From the NCBI RefSeq assembly GCF_004364345.1, contig NZ_SOCA01000001.1, positions 372,001 through 436,000 on the forward strand: 64,000 nt of DNA, written 5' to 3'. This document shows positions 35,159 to 43,816 of this stretch, in pieces. Below the pieces are notes generated by a model. The model was not told the origin of the DNA, searched no databases, and saw nothing but the letters and a program-made list of their open reading frames with translations. The position numbers were made by a program, and so were the translations under genes. This stretch comes from Prosthecobacter fusiformis. Its GTDB lineage: Bacteria; Verrucomicrobiota; Verrucomicrobiia; Verrucomicrobiales; Verrucomicrobiaceae. The stretch's first letter is position 1, and each line of letters starts with the position of its first letter.

Positions 35159-35539
35159 ATGTCCGCCCTGGCACCACCTGCGACTCCGCCTCGGGAAATG
35201 CCCATGTTTCCTGATTGGCTGGATCTACCAGAGGGTTATTTGATCCAAGACTGGATGCAATGGCAACGGGGCAAATTGATCGCTGAGAGATTAAGAACTC
35301 AGCCGGAATTAGTTAACACGGCCATCGGACGGTTAAAAGATCGCCACGGGGGACTTTATGCGGCCGAACAAGAATGGCTGGACCTTCTACAAAAATTGGA
35401 CGTCCAAGAAATAGCGTCTCTTCTGGAAGATGCCGGCGATGAAGGTCAACGACTGCGTTCCTCATCCCCTTTTCACGGCTTTCCCTTTATCACCCAACAA
35501 GAAAACGAAGATGTACGGCAAAGAGCTTACCCTTGGTGA
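35159..35539 (+). CDS. Antitoxin-like partner of the nucleotidyltransferase-type gene
   Basis: 126 residues, without signal or membrane segment. The C-terminal part EGQRLRSSSPFHGF matches the recurrent RLRQSSPF motif that I recall in small proteins preceding DUF6036-type nucleotidyltransferases. Its end overlaps the next gene by 29 bases in another frame, as in many toxin-antitoxin pairs. The pair is AT-richer than its surroundings (28 G+C in the 60 bases 35281-35340), hinting at transfer. DNA binding or antitoxin action is inferred, not shown. Confidence 0.6.
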   Translation: MSALAPPATPPREMPMFPDWLDLPEGYLIQDWMQWQRGKLIAERLRTQPELVNTAIGRLKDRHGGLYAAEQEWLDLLQKLDVQEIASLLEDAGDEGQRLRSSSPFHGFPFITQQENEDVRQRAYPW

Positions 35540-36062
35540 TCTTGAAACTGTAGCCAAAAAGCTAAAATGGTGCGTCCCGGCTCTGATGGAGGCCTACGTT
35601 ATAGGGACGGGTGCGGTGGCTGCTGCGCACGAAAAGCTGCCTGGTTCACTCCGTTTTTCCGTCGATTTTGATTTTGTTCCCAAAAACCTTCCCATTTTAT
35701 ATTACGACAGCTTAATGGTGGATCGATTCATTGGCCCGGAAAGTGAGTTCCGTGATGAAACCAAAGTTTACGCAGACTATGCGACGCCTGAAACTGTCCG
35801 CTGCACACCGGCTGGATGGCTTGAGAGAACTTGGGTCATCAATGTCACTGATGGATTAACTTTGTATTGCCTCAGTGCCCACGATGTCGCCTACAACAAG
35901 CTCTATGCGGGACGGCCCAAAGACATTGTCTGGGTGCGCGAGCTTTTAAAAACGGAGATCATCACTTGGGAAAGCTTGAACGAGCTGCATGCAGGCAACC
36001 CTCTGGCAACGGTTGATCGGGAAAAAGTAGAGCGTTCCATGTCAGCGGTACGCGGCCAGTAA
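35511..36062 (+). CDS. DUF6036-like nucleotidyltransferase-fold protein, putative toxin
   Basis: 183 residues. AYVIGTGAVAAAH and the DFDFVPK segment (SVDFDFVPKNLP) resemble the G-S/G and DxD elements of the nucleotidyltransferase fold found in DUF6036/AbiEii-like proteins, and the LSAHDVAYNKLYAGRPKD stretch is a family hallmark. It overlaps the upstream antitoxin-like gene by 29 bases. Toxins of this fold are thought to modify tRNA or proteins by nucleotide transfer. The canonical GSxxxD/E is not perfect, so activity is uncertain. ATG 35511 chosen; an open frame to 35430 exists but lies inside the partner gene. Confidence 0.62.
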   Translation: MYGKELTLGDLETVAKKLKWCVPALMEAYVIGTGAVAAAHEKLPGSLRFSVDFDFVPKNLPILYYDSLMVDRFIGPESEFRDETKVYADYATPETVRCTPAGWLERTWVINVTDGLTLYCLSAHDVAYNKLYAGRPKDIVWVRELLKTEIITWESLNELHAGNPLATVDREKVERSMSAVRGQ

Positions 36063-36080
36063 TTCAATAATTAGTTAACA

Positions 36081-36108
36081 AAAAGGGCGACGCTTTCGCA
36101 TCGCCCTT
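36081..36108 (-). terminator. Intrinsic terminator shared by convergent genes
   Basis: Arms AAGGGCGA (36083-36090) and TCGCCCTT (36101-36108) with an inner GC stem form the hairpin. The A run on the left gives five T on the minus strand, terminating the GreA-like gene; it may also stop the toxin-like gene transcript. Confidence 0.75.
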
Positions 36109-36140
36109 CTTCAAATGAACTTCTGGAGTATCCCTGCGGA

Positions 36141-37988
36141 TTATTCGCCAGTGTTATACGCGCGGATCGCCGTGACCTTGACCTTGCGGCCGCCGCCTTC
36201 ATCCGTTGGGATTTCGGCTTCTTCACCCACCGTTTTACCGATGAGGACTTTGGCGATTTCAGAGAGGTAAGAAACGATGCCTTTTTCGAGGTCGCCGTCC
36301 CAGGCTCCCAGGATGCTGTAGGACTCAGAAGCGCCTGTGGAGACGTCTTCAAAATCCACAATGGTGCCGATGCCCACTTTATCCGTAGCCACGTTGGCGA
36401 AGTCGGTTCCGCGGGAAAGTCCCACTTCACGTTCAAGCTGTTCCTTCATGCGGTTCAGTACGGCCTGCTGGTCACGGGCCGCTTTGTATCCGCCATTTTC
36501 ACGAAGGTCACCTTCTTCTTTGGCGATCTGGATCTCGCTCTTGTTATGAGGGATCTTGACGTTAACCAGGTCATCCAGTTCAGCCTTCTTCTTCTCCAGG
36601 CTGTCCCAGGAAACGATGAGGCGGTTGTCTTCACGGGACTCCGCACTCTCAGAAGTCATTGCTTCCATTTCAGGGCGTGCCTTGATGACGCGGGCCAGCA
36701 GAGACCGGCGGGTCAGCTCGTCAAGGACAGAGCTGTTCATCAGACGCTTGGCAAAGTTACGCAGAGATTCGTCATCCGTGTCCACCACCAGTTCATGGAC
36801 CAGTGTCTTGTCATCGGAAAGCTGGTCAGCCAGACGGCCGGTGCGCTTTGGTCCGCCCTGCACATGGTCGTCTTCGCAGGCGTCCAGGATGGCGTTTCCA
36901 AGGTCGATGCTGAAGACGGAAGAGGCCAACCCCTTGCGCTCCTTGCAGATCCAGATCAGCAGATCCGCGCTCAGCGTACGGTTACGGACAGACTTCTTCA
37001 GGAACTCGGTCAGTACTTCCAGCTCGCCATTGGCATCCAGCACCACGGCAATTTCAGCCACAGCACGGCCACCCGTGCGGGTAAGGTGATTCAGGATTTC
37101 AGGCACCCAGACGCGCTCAGGGAAGGCTTCCGGGAAAGCACGGTACATGCGGCCAAGCTGGCTCACAGGCAGACCGCCAATATTTTCAGCCAAAAGTGGT
37201 TTAGCCTCGCAGACGAGGTCCGCCACTTTCATGGAGCCCATCGGTGCAGAAGCTCCTTCGATGGATTCGATGAGTTCATCGCGGGCCAGGAGAAGTTGCA
37301 GACTGTCTTTGAGATGGAGCTTCCAGGCCTTGCGGACGGTATCGGAGATGTCTTGGAAAACAGGCACCAGTTCCACGCCGGGATTTTCAAAAAGGTCCAG
37401 ATCCTTCTGGATGAGAGCCAGCACACCCAGCTTGCCTTTCAGGTCGCGCTTAGCCAGGAAGTTCTGCACCATCACACCACCGGGCTTTTCAGCACTGTCA
37501 CGCAGCACCAGCGGCTCTGTCCGCTTGGATGGGACCACGATGTGACGGGCAGTCTTGAGGGTCTTCTTGGCGGATTCCCACCATTTTTTATATTCACCTT
37601 CCGTGATGATCCGGGGCTTCAGCAGCCTTTCCAGATCATCCAGGGACATCGAACTGCCGGAGGACTTGAGCGCCAGCTCCACCAATTCCGTGACCTTGGT
37701 TTTCGCCAGGTTTTTGAGACCTTCAAGATCGGAAAGACGGCGGCTCAGCAAATGCTCAGCGGATAGAACTTCCAAAGAGGTGATGGCAAAGGACAGCTTC
37801 AGACCATGCCCAGGCTTGTCTTCGAAATCCAGGATGATGCGATCACCCAGCAGATCCCACTCCACCACTTTTCCCACTCCCCAGCTTTTGTGCAGGCAGA
37901 AGGTGCCGGGTTCGAGTTTAGATAATTTTTCGCCGTCAGCGGAGGCAAGTTTGCCTGCCGCGACCAAGTTTTGGACCTCAGAATTCAT
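36141..37988 (-). CDS. Long GreA-type transcript cleavage factor with large N-terminal extension
   Basis: 615 residues. Only the last about 155 are a GreA/GreB unit: the coiled coil with IPHNKSEIQIAKEEGDLREN carries the acidic pair (D494, E497) matching E. coli GreA D41/E44 that delivers Mg2+ to the polymerase active site, and a FKBP-like C-domain ends the protein. The first about 450 residues are a helical, Leu-rich region with a small N-terminal beta segment (CLHKSWGVGKVVEWD). I know of a similarly long GreA only in Chlamydia, so this may be a trait of the Planctomycetes-Verrucomicrobia-Chlamydiae group. It is expected to rescue backtracked RNA polymerase. Confidence 0.87.
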   Translation of the reverse strand: MNSEVQNLVAAGKLASADGEKLSKLEPGTFCLHKSWGVGKVVEWDLLGDRIILDFEDKPGHGLKLSFAITSLEVLSAEHLLSRRLSDLEGLKNLAKTKVTELVELALKSSGSSMSLDDLERLLKPRIITEGEYKKWWESAKKTLKTARHIVVPSKRTEPLVLRDSAEKPGGVMVQNFLAKRDLKGKLGVLALIQKDLDLFENPGVELVPVFQDISDTVRKAWKLHLKDSLQLLLARDELIESIEGASAPMGSMKVADLVCEAKPLLAENIGGLPVSQLGRMYRAFPEAFPERVWVPEILNHLTRTGGRAVAEIAVVLDANGELEVLTEFLKKSVRNRTLSADLLIWICKERKGLASSVFSIDLGNAILDACEDDHVQGGPKRTGRLADQLSDDKTLVHELVVDTDDESLRNFAKRLMNSSVLDELTRRSLLARVIKARPEMEAMTSESAESREDNRLIVSWDSLEKKKAELDDLVNVKIPHNKSEIQIAKEEGDLRENGGYKAARDQQAVLNRMKEQLEREVGLSRGTDFANVATDKVGIGTIVDFEDVSTGASESYSILGAWDGDLEKGIVSYLSEIAKVLIGKTVGEEAEIPTDEGGGRKVKVTAIRAYNTGE

Positions 37989-38128
37989 GGGAGGTTGATG
38001 CTAGCGCGCTGCGACGGTGTAGCAAAGGAAACATTTACCGTATGCTGCCATGAGCAGTTTCCGGCAGATTTTGGGGTAACTTTGACTGCAAACTTGCCTT
38101 CTCGCTTAAAATCTAGTGTGTTTTACCC

Positions 38129-39163
38129 ATGCGCACCTTTGCTCTTGGTCTGGCTTTACTCTCCTGGTCCTGCTTCTCCCCAGCGGCCTCGCCGGAAGAC
38201 GCGGCTGACTATTATGACGAGGCCACTAGGCGTTACCTTACCCTGGAAAAGGGAGAATTTGGACAAACCCGCCTCACCGTCCGCTTCGCCGGGGACCCCG
38301 GATCCGGCGCACTTTGGATGGGGCAGGGGCAAAGGACGGATAAGGAATTGATCTTCACCCGCATCGTCGGTGAGGGCGAGGCCCAAGGCACCGCCTTCAT
38401 TGCGAAGATCAGCGAATCAAGAATCGAAATCGATTATAAGCCCCAGCAAAAAACACCTCAAGATGCAGGCATCAACGGCACCTACCGCCGTTTGAATGAG
38501 AGCAAACTGCTCCAGCTCGCCAAAAAAGAGTTTCAGGCTGCCGACGAACGCCTGCAAAATTCCCTCCGCACGGCCGCTAAAAACTGGGACCGCAAAGACC
38601 GCCCCGCGCTGGATCTTTGGAAGGATCAATGGCCCTCAATTAGACAGCGCTGGCTAGATGTCTTTACCGCTCAGGCCAAAGGCACCACACTCTCCCCGGC
38701 CGAAAACCAGCCCACCGCCCCAAAAACAGCCAAGGACTGGGTCGTCGCCGCCCAGGCCACCGCACGGGGTTATTACTTCGTCGAAGCCATGCCCGATTCC
38801 AAAACTGGCCTGGGCTGGGACGGTGAATACGATGACCTCGGCGCCGGACACGCCAGCCTTCGCCTGGGTGCAGACGGTCGCCTGCGCGTCAGCCTGGCCA
38901 GCTACCGCGTGCCGGGAGACGAAGCCGCCACCTTGGAAGGCACTGCCAAGCCTGAAAGCATCACCGAAAATAAAGACGGCTCCCTCACCGCCCAATTCAC
39001 CCTCGAAGATCCAGAGGTGAAAGACCCCTCCAAACAGGCTCAGGTGCGGCTGACCAAAATCGGTCGCTACCTGCATGTGGAAACCCAAAATGCCGAGCGC
39101 TACGCGGGACGCGGTTGGTTCAGCGGCATTTATCGCGGCTCTCCAGTCCCCGCCGCGCCATAA
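38129..39163 (+). CDS. Secreted protein of unknown function
   Basis: 344 residues. A signal peptide (ALGLALLSWSCFSPAA) could also be read as a lipoprotein signal with SWSC, but the position is not ideal. The body has an N-terminal beta region, a helical middle (about 125-215) and a C-terminal beta region starting at WDGEYDDLGAGHASLRL that ends RGWFSGIYRGSPV. The two beta parts may be internal repeats of a lipocalin-like sheet (SRIEIDY, RLRVSLA). I recognise no family. A class V aminotransferase gene follows after 36 bases, perhaps in the same transcript. Confidence 0.68.
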   Translation: MRTFALGLALLSWSCFSPAASPEDAADYYDEATRRYLTLEKGEFGQTRLTVRFAGDPGSGALWMGQGQRTDKELIFTRIVGEGEAQGTAFIAKISESRIEIDYKPQQKTPQDAGINGTYRRLNESKLLQLAKKEFQAADERLQNSLRTAAKNWDRKDRPALDLWKDQWPSIRQRWLDVFTAQAKGTTLSPAENQPTAPKTAKDWVVAAQATARGYYFVEAMPDSKTGLGWDGEYDDLGAGHASLRLGADGRLRVSLASYRVPGDEAATLEGTAKPESITENKDGSLTAQFTLEDPEVKDPSKQAQVRLTKIGRYLHVETQNAERYAGRGWFSGIYRGSPVPAAP

Positions 39164-39199
39164 CCTTGCACGCCTGCATTTCTCAGGCGTAAATCAGGC

Positions 39200-40366
39200 A
39201 TGTCTCTTTTCCCCGACGAAGCCTCCCGGCTGGCAGAATTCCCCATCGCCCGTGAAAGCATCTTCCTGGCCCATGCTGGCGTGACCATTCTACCCCGTCG
39301 GGTAACACGGGTCATGCAGGAATACCTGGAGGAAAGCTGCACACGCATGCAGGAATTCCCCGAAGCGTGGCGCGCCGTCAATGAATGCCGAGTCGTTGCA
39401 GCCCAGATGATCGGGGCCAAAGCTAGCGAAATCTCCCTCCTCGGCCCCACTTCCCTGGGCCTCAGCCTCGTCGCCAACGGCCTGGACTGGCAGCCGGGAG
39501 ATGAAGTGGTCTGCTATCAGGATGACTACCCAGCCAATGTCTATCCCTGGACGGATCTCGTCCGCCTGGGCGTCACCGTCCGCCTCTTAAAACCCCAGGC
39601 TCCCGGTGCCATCACTCCAGAACTGGTGGAATCCATGCTGACCCCCAAGACCAAGCTGGTCGCCCTCGCTTCCTGCCATTTCCTCAGTGGTTACCGCATC
39701 CAGATAGATGCCATCGGCCAGATGCTGCGGGCTCGCGGCATACTGTTTTGCCTGGATGCCATCCAGACACTCGGTGCTTTTGAAACGCGGGTGGACCATG
39801 TGGACTTTCTCTCTGCCGACTCTCACAAATGGATGCTCGGCCCCATGGCCGCAGGCATCGTTTACGTTCGTGAAGAGGTGAAGGAACGCCTCCGCCCGAC
39901 CCTGCTTGGCTCCTGGAACGTCCAAAGCCCCAATTTTATCGCCCAAGAGCAGATCACCTTTGAAGAAGGAGGCCGTCGATATGAACCCGGCGTCCTCAAC
40001 GTAGCAGGCATTCTCGGCATGAAAGCCGGCCTGGAACTGCTTTTGGAAAAAGGCATCCCCGAGGTCAGCGCCCAGCTCCTCAGGCTGAAAGCTCGCCTGT
40101 TGGAGCGGCTGACCCCGCTGGGCTTCCGTTCCCTTGGCCCCACGACGGGCCCCAATGCCTCCGGGATCACCACCACCTGGAGGGAGGAAGGCAGTGGCCC
40201 GTCACTGGCCAAGGTATTCGATCATCTGACCGCGCAAAAGATCAGCCCATCCCTGCGTTATGACCGCGCAGGCCAGCCGTTCATGCGTTTCAGCCCCCAT
40301 TTTTACAATACGGAAGCTGAGATGGATCGGGTGGCCGAGGCCATCGCCTCAACACCTGAGGCATAG
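39200..40366 (+). CDS. Aminotransferase class V (cysteine desulfurase-like), PLP-dependent
   Basis: 388-residue cytoplasmic fold-type I PLP enzyme. Schiff-base lysine K210 follows H209 in SADSHKWMLGP, and D186 of CLDAIQTLGA pairs with the pyridine nitrogen. The C-terminal domain lacks the long Cys-containing loop typical of IscS; sequence pattern is closer to isopenicillin-N epimerase-like or selenocysteine-lyase/kynureninase-like members. The amino-group donor is unknown. It lies 36 bases after the unknown secreted gene. Confidence 0.85.
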   Translation: MSLFPDEASRLAEFPIARESIFLAHAGVTILPRRVTRVMQEYLEESCTRMQEFPEAWRAVNECRVVAAQMIGAKASEISLLGPTSLGLSLVANGLDWQPGDEVVCYQDDYPANVYPWTDLVRLGVTVRLLKPQAPGAITPELVESMLTPKTKLVALASCHFLSGYRIQIDAIGQMLRARGILFCLDAIQTLGAFETRVDHVDFLSADSHKWMLGPMAAGIVYVREEVKERLRPTLLGSWNVQSPNFIAQEQITFEEGGRRYEPGVLNVAGILGMKAGLELLLEKGIPEVSAQLLRLKARLLERLTPLGFRSLGPTTGPNASGITTTWREEGSGPSLAKVFDHLTAQKISPSLRYDRAGQPFMRFSPHFYNTEAEMDRVAEAIASTPEA

Positions 40367-40475
40367 GTTTTCCATCCTGCCTTACAGAGCGGACGGGATT
40401 CCCATGCCCAAGACGGGACTCGACACTTTAGGCCGTTCTCGCATAGCCTAACCGGAAATCTGAAAATTCCGCGCC

Positions 40476-41099
40476 ATGGCCAAATCCACCACGCCCAAGA
40501 AAGCGGCAGCTAAAAAATCCGCCGCCGTCCTTTCAAAAAAGCCGGTTCCCCAGGCTAAAGTCGGCCCTGTCGCCAAAAAAGCCCTGAAACCAGCCTCGAA
40601 AGCTGCGGTCAAGCCTACCCTTGAGCGCCCTTCTCCCGCCAAGAAAGCTGCCATCAAAGCCACGTCACAGGCCGGAATCCCCCTTCCGGCCGTCTCCTTG
40701 CCACCGCCGCTCGAACTGCCGCCGGAACCATTCATCCCTGCGAGTCCGCCGAAAACCATCCCCCTGACCGTCAATGTACAGACCTCTCAGGGAATGGCTG
40801 CCAACGGCAATAACCAGCCCGCCAACCTCCTCGTCATCGTCACCTGCGCAGGCTGGCCTGTCACCGAGCTGGATAAAAATCATTTCACGCTCATGGAGCA
40901 TTTTGAGGTCCCTGGACAGGAAGCTTCCTTCAGCAACAGCATCACCACTTTCCGCAATGCGGGCACTGGAGCATACCTCATCCAGACCAAGCCCATCAAC
41001 GGTGCCCCCTGGCGCACCGGGCATCATCTGGGGCAGCTTCTTGTCTCAAATTCAGAGGATCAGCAGGGGCAGGCGGCATTCAAAATCATCATCCGCTGA
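40476..41099 (+). CDS. Protein with histone H1-like Lys/Ala/Pro tail and a beta domain
   Basis: 207 residues. The first about 65 are Lys/Ala/Pro-rich (TTPKKAAAKKSAAVLSKKP and similar), like histone H1 or AlgP tails that bind nucleic acid non-specifically. A Pro-rich hinge follows, then from about 90 a beta-sandwich-like segment (TVNVQTSQGMA, LLVIVTCAGWPVTELD, AAFKIIIR). No catalytic motif is visible. The basic tail next to an Ig-like domain is unusual. It ends 156 bases before the respiratory locus, which has its own regulatory palindrome, so it is probably not part of that operon. Confidence 0.6.
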   Translation: MAKSTTPKKAAAKKSAAVLSKKPVPQAKVGPVAKKALKPASKAAVKPTLERPSPAKKAAIKATSQAGIPLPAVSLPPPLELPPEPFIPASPPKTIPLTVNVQTSQGMAANGNNQPANLLVIVTCAGWPVTELDKNHFTLMEHFEVPGQEASFSNSITTFRNAGTGAYLIQTKPINGAPWRTGHHLGQLLVSNSEDQQGQAAFKIIIR

Positions 41100-41201
41100 T
41101 AAAGCCTGCCGGAAATTCTCAGTTTTTTTTCACCTTTCAAATAGGCCTGAGAAAATCGAAATCGTCCTTGCAATGTGACCGCGAGTTTTTAATCTTCGCG
41201 T

Positions 41202-41223
41202 GCTTGTGAAATTTTTCACAAGC
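41202..41223. promoter_or_regulatory. CRP/FNR-family operator-like palindrome before actE
   Basis: TGTGA-N6-TCACA is present at 41205-41220, extended by perfect arms to GCTTGTGAA/TTCACAAGC (41202-41223). It matches the CRP consensus half-sites exactly and lies 33 bases upstream of the first gene of the respiratory locus. This suggests control by a CRP/FNR-type regulator. The same sequence can fold as an RNA hairpin, so a 5' leader structure is an alternative. Confidence 0.65.
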
Positions 41224-41255
41224 CCCTGTCCAGGCACACCCTGCCAGCTCGCTCC

Positions 41256-41921
41256 ATGAAATATTTTTTCCTCAGCTACCTCTTTGTTGCCGCGATCATC
41301 GTCGCCGCATTTGGCTCTCGTGGCAGCAAGTCCGAATTGCCGCCCCTGGAAATCTTTCAGGACATGGATCACCAAGCCAAAGTGAAGTACCAGGCCCACA
41401 GTGACTTTTTCGCCGATGGACTCGGCGCACGCCGTCCTGTCAAAGGCACCGTACCTATTGGTTTCGAAGTCCCCGCCAAAGCTGCCTCGGCCCCTGACTT
41501 CAAGCCCCCGCAGTACGGCTTCGCCAATGGCCTGGACTATTACAGCACAGGTAAAATCGGCGATTATTACGGCGACGGCCTGCCCAAGGAAGTGACGCTG
41601 AACAAAGCCCTTCTTGAGCGCGGCGAGCGCCAGTACAACATCTATTGCGCCGTCTGCCACGCTGCCTCCGGCAATGGCAAGGGCATCACTTCGAAGTACG
41701 GCATCATGACCGCCTTCAATTTCCACCAGCCCGGCAGCACCGATCCCGCCAACGCTGGTGCCTACCGCGCAGACGGAGCCATTTACGATGTCATCACGAA
41801 CGGCAAAGGACTCATGGGTCCCTACGGTGGCAACATCATCGTTCAAGACCGCTGGGCCATCGTGGCCTACATCCGCGCCATGCAGGTGGCGGTGAAGGAA
41901 AACAACGTGTCCGTCCAGTAA
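41256..41921 (+). CDS. actE: Alternative complex III monoheme cytochrome c subunit (ActE)
   Basis: 221 residues. One N-terminal membrane helix (about 2-19) anchors a periplasmic cytochrome with a single heme site CAVCH (C131-H135). The upstream AHSDFFADGLGARRPVKGTV segment and the YGIMTAFNFHQ segment match ActE of alternative complex III, which carries electrons from quinol-oxidising subunits to the oxidase. It lacks the lipobox usual in ActE; anchoring is by the helix instead. It opens the locus, 33 bases after the palindrome, whereas in known operons ActA-ActD come first. Confidence 0.88.
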   Translation: MKYFFLSYLFVAAIIVAAFGSRGSKSELPPLEIFQDMDHQAKVKYQAHSDFFADGLGARRPVKGTVPIGFEVPAKAASAPDFKPPQYGFANGLDYYSTGKIGDYYGDGLPKEVTLNKALLERGERQYNIYCAVCHAASGNGKGITSKYGIMTAFNFHQPGSTDPANAGAYRADGAIYDVITNGKGLMGPYGGNIIVQDRWAIVAYIRAMQVAVKENNVSVQ

Positions 41922-41939
41922 CAGCAGGCATTTCAAGGC

Positions 41940-43313
41940 ATGAGTCACCACGTCACATTCAATGATCTGCCTCCGGGCGGTGAGAAATTCGAAACCGCCA
42001 AGGGCAGCAAGCTCATCGGTGCCTTTGGGGCCACCGGTGCGGTTGGCCTCCTTGGCTCCGCCTATCTGTTCTTTACCCAGACGGATGTCTTTGCTTATAG
42101 CTGGCTGTTCGCCTTCTTCTTTGCCTTCACATTCGTGTGCGGCGGCTGCTTCTGGATTCTTCTCCATAGCGCTTCCAATTCAGGCTGGGGCGTTGCTGTC
42201 CGCCGTTTGTGGGAACAGTTGGCCAACATGGTCCTTCCTCTGGCTTTCCTTGGCCTTCCCCTTCTCGTTCCGCAGGTGCAGACACATCTTTACGAGTGGA
42301 TGAACCATCATCGTGAAGCGAAAACACAGCTTCACGCTGCTGATCATGGTGACTCCGCTCACAAGGCCGAAGCGACGGACGCCACTCACGCAGCCGATGC
42401 AGACCATCACGAAATGCACAGTGTGAAGGACGCCCTCCATCACATGTCCCTTTCCAATCCTCATCTTCACATCCTTGTGGAGAAATATGGGTATCTGAAT
42501 ATCAACGGCTGGTATCTCCGCTTCGCTTTCTACTTCTTCATCCTCTGGCACATCGCCCGCACCCTCCGCAAGAAGTCGGTAAAACAGGACGGAGATGGTG
42601 ACATCCAGCACACCATCAAATCCCGCACCTTCTCCTGCCGCTGGCTGCTTTTCTACGCTTTGACTGTCACCTTCGCCGCTGTGGATTGGCTGATGACCCT
42701 GGATTACTCCTGGTTCTCCACCATGTGGGGTGTTTACATCTTCGCCGGTTGCGCCTGGGCATCCATGGCCCTGACCATCCTTCTCGTCACTTGGCTCAAA
42801 GGCCTGGGCTACCTGAAACTGGTCGTCACACAAGAACATTACCACTTGATGGGTAAGCTGCTCTTCGCTTTCACGGTGTTCTGGGCATACATCGCCTTCA
42901 GCCAGTATTTCCTCATCTGGTACGCTAACATCACAGAAGAAACTCGCTTCTACCTCACCCGTAACACTGAAGGCTGGCGCTGGGTTTCCATCTTCATCGT
43001 CATCGGCCACTTCATCGGCCCCTTCGTTCTTCTCCTGTCCCAGCCCCGCAAAAAGAATCCGGCCGTCATCTCCCTCGTCTGCCTTTGGATTCTCTTCATG
43101 CACATGGTGGATATTTATTGGAACGTCATCCCTGAGCGTGGCCCTTCCCTCGGCATCGGCTGGTGGGTGGATGGTGCTTGGATCGGCGACATCGTTGCCC
43201 TCCTCGCTGTTGTCGGCACCTCCGGCTTCATCTTCCTCCGCAGCCTTTCCCGTTACAGCCTCTATCCCTGCCGCGACCCGCGCCTGCTTGAGTCCGCCAA
43301 CGTCATCAACTGA
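41940..43313 (+). CDS. actF: Alternative complex III subunit ActF, polytopic quinol-binding subunit
   Basis: 457-residue membrane protein with about ten helices, related to NrfD/PsrC. It has a hydrophilic loop from about 120 to 175 that is rich in His and Asp (ATHAADADHHEMHSVKD), longer than I expect in the family. VDWLMTLDYSWFSTMWGVY and the EERG/NVIPERGPSL segments are typical. In ACIII, ActF and ActC form the membrane core; here only ActF is encoded. ATG start 18 bases after actE. Confidence 0.88.
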   Translation: MSHHVTFNDLPPGGEKFETAKGSKLIGAFGATGAVGLLGSAYLFFTQTDVFAYSWLFAFFFAFTFVCGGCFWILLHSASNSGWGVAVRRLWEQLANMVLPLAFLGLPLLVPQVQTHLYEWMNHHREAKTQLHAADHGDSAHKAEATDATHAADADHHEMHSVKDALHHMSLSNPHLHILVEKYGYLNINGWYLRFAFYFFILWHIARTLRKKSVKQDGDGDIQHTIKSRTFSCRWLLFYALTVTFAAVDWLMTLDYSWFSTMWGVYIFAGCAWASMALTILLVTWLKGLGYLKLVVTQEHYHLMGKLLFAFTVFWAYIAFSQYFLIWYANITEETRFYLTRNTEGWRWVSIFIVIGHFIGPFVLLLSQPRKKNPAVISLVCLWILFMHMVDIYWNVIPERGPSLGIGWWVDGAWIGDIVALLAVVGTSGFIFLRSLSRYSLYPCRDPRLLESANVIN

Positions 43314-43321
43314 TTCCCTTC

Positions 43322-43798
43322 ATGTCACCGACCGTTCCATCTTCGAGAGCCGGAGCCACCTTTCTTTGGGTGCTGGCCGCGTTTGCGAGTTTCGCCGTCC
43401 TCTTTTACCTCATCCAGGTCACCTTTGCCACCCAGGGTGCCGTTGACCCGCGCATCCCCGACCGCCTAGCCAACAAGGAAGAAATCCTCAAGGCTCAAAG
43501 CGAGATCATCGCCAAGATGGGCCTCAATGACGGCAGTAAAAAAGCCGCCATTTTCGACAAAACGCTCGAGACCCTGAAGGCCAAACCCGAAGGCGTCAGC
43601 CCGCAGGTCGTTCCAGGCTCTCCCACACAGTTGAAACTGGCCGCTGCACCAGCCCCTGAAGCTGCGGCTCCCGCTCCAGCCCCTACACCGGAAGCTTCGA
43701 TTCCAGCCGCTGCTGCTCCTGAAGCACCTGCCGCTCCAGCTCCGGCTGCCCCAACCGCTCCCGCCGCCCCGGCACCCACCCCTGCTCCCGCGAACTGA
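43322..43798 (+). CDS. Small single-helix membrane protein with Ala/Pro tail
   Basis: 158 residues. One membrane helix (about 11-33, FLWVLAAFASFAVLFYLIQV) is followed by a charged segment and, from about 110, an Ala/Pro repeat-like low-complexity tail of about 50 residues. It starts 8 bases after actF and stops 18 bases before the CcoN homologue, so it is part of the same operon. It may be an accessory or linker subunit of the respiratory complex; I recognise no family. Confidence 0.65.
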   Translation: MSPTVPSSRAGATFLWVLAAFASFAVLFYLIQVTFATQGAVDPRIPDRLANKEEILKAQSEIIAKMGLNDGSKKAAIFDKTLETLKAKPEGVSPQVVPGSPTQLKLAAAPAPEAAAPAPAPTPEASIPAAAAPEAPAAPAPAAPTAPAAPAPTPAPAN

Positions 43799-43816
43799 TT
43801 TTTGCCCTTGGACCCT

